NCBI GenBank assembly: GCA_033720695.1
Contig: JAWWCA010000057.1
Coordinates: 1-17,121, forward strand
DNA from: DATGQT01 sp033720695
GTDB taxonomy: Bacteria > Bacteroidota > Rhodothermia > Rhodothermales > Rubricoccaceae
Direction: 5' to 3'
Length of the DNA: 17,121 nt
Part shown: positions 12,945 to 17,121 of the stretch, piece by piece
Layout of the letters: each line of letters opens with the position of its first letter
Position numbering within the stretch: position 1 is the stretch's first letter
Program-made: the position numbers and the translations under genes
Notes under the pieces: generated by a model
The model's input: the letters and a program-made list of their open reading frames with translations, nothing else
The model's database searches: none
Told to the model about the DNA's origin: nothing

Positions 12945-14429
12945 ATGGAGGCTTCCCTCAAAGTCCTCTTCGTCGACGACGAGCCGGACCTCGCCCCGCT
13001 CATCCGCCAGAAGTTCCGGCGCCACGTGCGCGAGGGGCTCCTCAACCTCGACTTCGCCGGCGACGGCGTCGAGGCGCTGGAGAAGCTCGACGAGGACCCC
13101 GAGATCGAGCTCATCGTCACCGACCTCAACATGCCGCGGATGGACGGGCTCACGCTCCTCCGCCACCTCCGCGCCCGCGAGCGCGAGTACAAGGCCATCG
13201 TCGTCACCGCCTACGGCGACATGGAGAACATCCGCACGGCGATGAACCAGGGGGCCTTCGACTTCCTCACGAAGCCGATCGACCTCGGCGACCTCGAGGT
13301 CACGATCCGCAACGCGCGCGAGATCGTCGAGCGCGAGCGCGAGGCCGGGCTTGTGCGGCAGGCCTTCGGCCGCTACCTCTCCGACAAGATCGCCCAGGCC
13401 ATCCTCGAGGACCCCGCCGCCCTCGCCCTCGGCGGCGAGCGCCGCGAGGTCAGCGTGCTCATGAGCGACCTCAGCGGGTTCAGCGCCATCTCGGAGCGCC
13501 TCGAGCCCGAGCGCGTCGTCGAGCTCCTCAACCTCTACCTCGCCCGGATGACCGAGGTCATCGACGCCTACGACGGCACCATCGACGAGTTCATCGGCGA
13601 CGCCATCCTCGTCATCTTCGGCGCGCCCATCGCCCGCGAGGACCACGCCGAGCGGGCCGTGGCCTGCGCCGTGGCCATGCAGCGGGCGATGGCCGACGTG
13701 AACGCGGCGCTCCTCGAGCGAGCGCTCCCCCAGCTCGCCATGGGCATCGGCGTCAACACCGGCGAGGTCGTCGTCGGCAACATCGGCTCCGAGAAGCGGG
13801 CGAAGTACGGCGTGGTGGGGAGCCCCGTCAACCTCACCAGCCGGATCCAGTCGCTCGCCGCCTCCGGCGAGGTCGTCGTCACGACGGCGACGCGGGAGGC
13901 CGCCGGCCCGACGGTCCGGGTCGCCACGACGCGGGAGGTGGCGATGAAGGGGTTCGCCGAACCCATCACGGTCCACTTCGTCGGCGGCGTCGGCGGGGAC
14001 TACGACCTCACGCTGCCGGAGACCGACACCGAGCCGCTGGTGCCGCTGGCCGTCCCCATCCCGTGCCGCTACACCCCGCTCGACGGGAAGCAGCTCGTCG
14101 GTGAGCCGCGGAAGGCCGAGATCGTGCGGCTCTCCAGCACGCACGCCATCGTGCTCACGGCGGGGAGCGTGCCGCCGCGCTCGGACCTCTGCGTCCTCCT
14201 CCCGCTCGACCCCGGCAGCGGTGAGACGGCCGACATCTACGCGAAGGTGGTCGAGGCGGAGTCGAGCAGCGTGGGCGGGCCGATGCTGACGGTCCACTTC
14301 ACGTCGGTGCCGGCCGAGGCAGCCGAGGCGCTCGAGCGCTACCGTGCGGCCGGCACGACCCCGGGGGAGAGCCCACGCCCTCCCGCGGAGGCCGAGGCCG
14401 ACGCGAGCGGCTCCGCGGCCCCGCTCTAG
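12945..14429 (+). CDS. Response regulator with class III nucleotidyl cyclase and PilZ-like C-terminus
   Basis: A 494-residue cytoplasmic signalling protein. Residues 5-122 are a receiver domain with a complete phosphorylation site: Asp11, Asp12, phospho-acceptor Asp60 (VTDLNMPRMDG), Thr88 and Lys110. A helical linker (about 123-160) leads to a class III cyclase domain (about 165-345) with metal-binding Asp175 (LMSDLSGFS) and Asp219 (FIGDAILVIFGAP), and transition-state Asn296 and Arg300 (VNLTSR). The position that is Lys in adenylyl cyclases is Glu215 (DEFIGD), as in guanylyl cyclases. Residues about 372-465 form a beta-rich tail resembling PilZ, but without clear RxxxR or DxSxxG motifs for c-di-GMP. 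The final 25 residues are Pro/Ala/Glu-rich. The ATG at 12945 gives the normal receiver start. It precedes the sensor gene by 14 bases and is probably its phospho-acceptor, so phosphorylation would control cyclic-nucleotide output. The substrate (ATP or GTP) is uncertain. Confidence 0.9.
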   Translation: MEASLKVLFVDDEPDLAPLIRQKFRRHVREGLLNLDFAGDGVEALEKLDEDPEIELIVTDLNMPRMDGLTLLRHLRAREREYKAIVVTAYGDMENIRTAMNQGAFDFLTKPIDLGDLEVTIRNAREIVEREREAGLVRQAFGRYLSDKIAQAILEDPAALALGGERREVSVLMSDLSGFSAISERLEPERVVELLNLYLARMTEVIDAYDGTIDEFIGDAILVIFGAPIAREDHAERAVACAVAMQRAMADVNAALLERALPQLAMGIGVNTGEVVVGNIGSEKRAKYGVVGSPVNLTSRIQSLAASGEVVVTTATREAAGPTVRVATTREVAMKGFAEPITVHFVGGVGGDYDLTLPETDTEPLVPLAVPIPCRYTPLDGKQLVGEPRKAEIVRLSSTHAIVLTAGSVPPRSDLCVLLPLDPGSGETADIYAKVVEAESSSVGGPMLTVHFTSVPAEAAEALERYRAAGTTPGESPRPPAEAEADASGSAAPL

Positions 14430-14443
14430 CCGTGCTGCACCGC

Positions 14444-17121
14444 ATGAACGGCCGGCTCCTGCCCCCCCTCCGCCCGTCCCGGGGGGCGGCCCTCGCGACG
14501 GCGCTCCTCGCCGTCGTCGTGGCGGCCGCTCCGGCGATCGCGCAGCCCACGCGGATCGCGTTCCGCCACCTCACCACGGAGGAGGGCCTCTCGGCCGGCC
14601 AGGTCAACGCCCTCCTCCAGGACCGCCTCGGCTTCGTCTGGATCGCCACCGTCGACGGGCTCGACCGCTACGACGGCTACGATGTCCGCGAATTCCGCCA
14701 CCGCGACGGCGACCCCTCCTCGCTCAGCGACAACGATGTCTCCAGCCTCGTCCAGAGCCGCCGTGGGGGGCTGTGGGTCGGCACCTTCGGCGGCCTCAAC
14801 TACCTCGACCTCGCGGCGGAGACGTTCACCCGCTTCCTCCACGACGAGGACGACCCGCACAGCCTCGGCAGCAACGAGGTCCTCGCCCTCGCCGAGGCCG
14901 AGGACGGCACGCTGTGGGTCGGCACCACCGAGGGGCTCGACCGCTACGACCCCGAGACCGGCCGGTTCGCGCACTATCGGCCCGCACCCGCCGGGGGCTC
15001 CCCCCTTCGGGTGGGCGTCCAGGCCCTCGTCGTCGACGCCGAGGGCGCCGTGTGGGCGGGCACGCAGAGCGGCCTCTACCGGTTCGACCCTGGCGCCGAG
15101 ACGTTCCGGCACCACCCGAACCCGGCCAGCGACCTCGCGGAGACCGGCGTCGCCGCGCTCCGGAGCCGCGAGCGCGGCGGGCTCTGGGTCGGCACCGAGG
15201 GCCTCGGCCTCTTCGCCTTCACGGACGGCGCCTTCACGGCGGTGCCGCTCCTCGACGAGCGCCTCAACCAGTCCATCGTCATCGCCATCCTGGAGGACCA
15301 GGAGGGCACGCTCTGGGTGGGGACGGCCGGCGGCGGCCTCCTCCGCCGCACCCCCGGCGGCGACGTCCGCGCGCACGTCGCCAGCCGCGACGACCCCACC
15401 AGCCTCTCCGACGACTACGTCGCGGCGCTGATGCAGGACCGGCAGGGGATCCTCTGGGTGGGCACCTACGACGGCGTCGACCGCTTCGACCGCGCCCGCC
15501 GACCCTTCCGGACCTACCGCTACGACCCCGAGCGGGCGGGGACCCTCCCGAGCAACACCGTCCACTCGGTCCTCGAAACCCGCGACCGGCGCCTCCTCGT
15601 CGGCACCGACCGCGGCCTCAGCGTGACCGACTCCACGCGCGAGGCGTTCGTGACCTACCCCGTGGGGCGGGACCCCCGCGTGACGGCGCTCCACGAGGAC
15701 CGCAGGGGGCGCGTGTGGGTGGGGACGGCCGCCGCCGGGGGCCTGTACGCGTTCGACCCCGCGACGGGGCGCGCGGAGCGCCACCCCCTCGGCCCGGAGG
15801 CCGAGATCGCCGAGGCGGAGGGCGTCGTCTACGACATCGAGGAGGACGCCGAGGGGCAGCTCTGGGTCGCCACCGTCGGCGACGGGCTCTTCCGCTACGA
15901 CCCCGAGACGCGGCGGGCCCGGCGGCTCCGCGGCGCCCCGGACCCGTCCGGCCGCCTGAGCAGCGACCAGGTGAAGGCCATCGTCCGTGCGCCCGGCGGG
16001 GGGCTGTGGGTGGGCTCCCGCGGCGGGCTCGACCGCCTCGACGCCTCCGGCGACCGCGTCGTCCACGTCCCCCTCGGCCTGGGGAGCGACACCGACCCCG
16101 AGGACGAGAGCGTCCTCGCCCTCCACGCCACCGACGACGGGACGCTCTGGATCGGGACGGAGGGCCGCGGGCTCTACCGGCGCGCGCCCGACGGCGCCCT
16201 CACCCGCTTCTCCGAGGCCGACAGCGACCTCCCCAGCAACACCGTCCACGCCGTGGTGGAGGACGAGAGCCGCTACCTCTGGCTGAGCACGAGCCGGGGG
16301 CTGGCCCGGTTCGAGCCCGCCACCGAGACGTTCCGCATCTTTGAGACCGAGGGCGCGGGGGCGGCCGCGCTGAACCGCGCCGCCACGCGCGGGCCCGGCG
16401 GTGCCCTCCTCTTCGGCTCGGCCGACGGGCTCCTCGCCTTCGACCCCCTCCAGCTCAGCGTCGTCAACCCGTACCCGCCCCAGCTCGTGCTCACGGGCGT
16501 GCAGGTCATCGACGCGGAAGCCGAGCCCGGCTCCGACGGCGCCCTCCGCGTGGCCGCCCCCCTCGCCGAGACCGTCTACCTCCGCTACGACGACTACGTC
16601 GTCACCTTCGAGCTCGCCGCGCTCCACTACGCCGACCCTGCGCGGAACCGCTACCAGGTCCAGCTCGAGGGCATCGAGCGCGACTGGCGCGACCTCGGCA
16701 CCGACCGCCGCGCCACCTACACCAACCTCGGGCCGGGCCGGTACACCCTCCTCGCCCGCGCCTTCAGCGCCGACGGCGTCCCGACCACCGAGCCCCTCTC
16801 GATCCGCGTCGTCGTGGCGCCGCCGTGGTGGCGGACCCCCCTGGCGTACTTGTTCTACGGCCTCCTCCTCGTCGGCGCCCTCGTGGCCGGCGACCGGTTC
16901 CAGCGGCGGCGGCTCCTGCGCCAGGAGCGCGAGCGGGCCGAGCGTCGTGAGGCCGAGCTCCGCGCCGAGATGGCCGAGGCCGAGGCCCGCGTGCTCAAGG
17001 TGGAGAACGAGCGGAAGGCCACCGAGCTGGAGCAGGCCGCCGAGCTCAAGCGAGCCTACGACGCCCTCGAAGAGAGCCACCGCGACCTCAAGGCCGCCCA
17101 GGCCCAGCTCGTCCAGGCCGA
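14444..17121 (+). CDS. Large membrane sensor: two beta-propellers, Y_Y_Y domain, TM helix, coiled coil (runs off window end); probable hybrid-type sensor kinase
   Basis: The first 892 residues of a membrane sensor. A signal peptide (about 1-33, ending AIAQ) is followed by 14 propeller motifs of the form G-x-x-W-x-G-T-x-x-G-L, starting at GFVWIAT (63) and ending near GALLFGSADGL (about 655-665), enough for two seven-bladed propellers in the periplasm. A Y_Y_Y-type beta domain follows (about 715-790: YVVTFELAALHYADP, YTNLGPGRYTLLARA). One transmembrane helix lies at about 798-818 (LAYLFYGLLLVGALVAG), then a long charged coiled coil (about 820-892) still open at the window end. This is the layout of Bacteroidota hybrid two-component sensors, and the coiled-coil ending (LKAAQAQLVQAE) is what usually precedes a HisKA domain, but the output domain is not in the window. 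The ATG at 14444 is 14 bases after the receiver-cyclase stop; an in-frame GTG at 14432 is an alternative. Confidence 0.88.
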   Translation, partial: MNGRLLPPLRPSRGAALATALLAVVVAAAPAIAQPTRIAFRHLTTEEGLSAGQVNALLQDRLGFVWIATVDGLDRYDGYDVREFRHRDGDPSSLSDNDVSSLVQSRRGGLWVGTFGGLNYLDLAAETFTRFLHDEDDPHSLGSNEVLALAEAEDGTLWVGTTEGLDRYDPETGRFAHYRPAPAGGSPLRVGVQALVVDAEGAVWAGTQSGLYRFDPGAETFRHHPNPASDLAETGVAALRSRERGGLWVGTEGLGLFAFTDGAFTAVPLLDERLNQSIVIAILEDQEGTLWVGTAGGGLLRRTPGGDVRAHVASRDDPTSLSDDYVAALMQDRQGILWVGTYDGVDRFDRARRPFRTYRYDPERAGTLPSNTVHSVLETRDRRLLVGTDRGLSVTDSTREAFVTYPVGRDPRVTALHEDRRGRVWVGTAAAGGLYAFDPATGRAERHPLGPEAEIAEAEGVVYDIEEDAEGQLWVATVGDGLFRYDPETRRARRLRGAPDPSGRLSSDQVKAIVRAPGGGLWVGSRGGLDRLDASGDRVVHVPLGLGSDTDPEDESVLALHATDDGTLWIGTEGRGLYRRAPDGALTRFSEADSDLPSNTVHAVVEDESRYLWLSTSRGLARFEPATETFRIFETEGAGAAALNRAATRGPGGALLFGSADGLLAFDPLQLSVVNPYPPQLVLTGVQVIDAEAEPGSDGALRVAAPLAETVYLRYDDYVVTFELAALHYADPARNRYQVQLEGIERDWRDLGTDRRATYTNLGPGRYTLLARAFSADGVPTTEPLSIRVVVAPPWWRTPLAYLFYGLLLVGALVAGDRFQRRRLLRQERERAERREAELRAEMAEAEARVLKVENERKATELEQAAELKRAYDALEESHRDLKAAQAQLVQA

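Noticed and set aside
11507..13207. A 566-codon minus-strand open frame overlapping the transglycosylase and the receiver domain
   Set aside because: It runs through the divergent promoter region and through two real genes in the wrong frames; the translation is dominated by Arg, Pro and Gly.
14426..17080. An 884-codon minus-strand open frame across the sensor gene
   Set aside because: Its composition mirrors the propeller repeats of the true plus-strand gene, and it has no motifs of its own.

Overview
The window is a very GC-rich bacterial chromosome segment. I saw no mobile element, tRNA, rRNA or CRISPR array. Two exported proteins end in a type IX secretion system (T9SS) sorting tail. Nearly every gene lacks a Shine-Dalgarno sequence and starts instead after a C-rich leader. 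Together these point to the Bacteroidota/Rhodothermota side of the tree; a marine Rhodothermales relative (Rubricoccus/Rubrivirga/Salinibacter-like) is my best guess, from memory of such proteins and not from a search.

Layout. (1) 1-845, minus: the N-terminal part of an RNase G/E-family ribonuclease, cut by the window edge, whose S1 domain is interrupted by a long charged low-complexity insert. (2) 846-1466: a 620-base divergent intergenic region. (3) 1467-6439, plus: a TCA-cycle block of citrate synthase (gltA) followed by sdhC-sdhD-sdhA-sdhB (succinate dehydrogenase, complex II). A small repeat element sits between sdhA and sdhB, and a clear terminator follows sdhB. (4) 6589-11476, plus: two adjacent exported T9SS-tailed proteins that share a roughly 250-residue module I cannot name, two copies in the first and one in the second. 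Each gene is followed by its own terminator. (5) 11674-12696, minus: a lytic transglycosylase. (6) 12945-17121, plus: a probable signalling operon of a receiver-cyclase response regulator and, 14 bases later, a large beta-propeller/Y_Y_Y membrane sensor that runs off the window and is probably a histidine kinase.

How the parts fit. Citrate synthase feeds the TCA cycle, and SdhCDAB oxidises succinate while reducing quinone at the membrane. The two secreted proteins probably reach the surface through T9SS encoded elsewhere. The last two genes look like a sensor/regulator pair in which a periplasmic propeller detects a ligand and controls cyclic-nucleotide synthesis by the receiver-cyclase.

The most novel-looking item is the repeated, four-cysteine secreted module. 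Next are the guanylyl-cyclase-like substrate residue in the response regulator, the insert inside the RNase G S1 domain, the extra loop in SdhD, and the repeat element inside the sdh operon.
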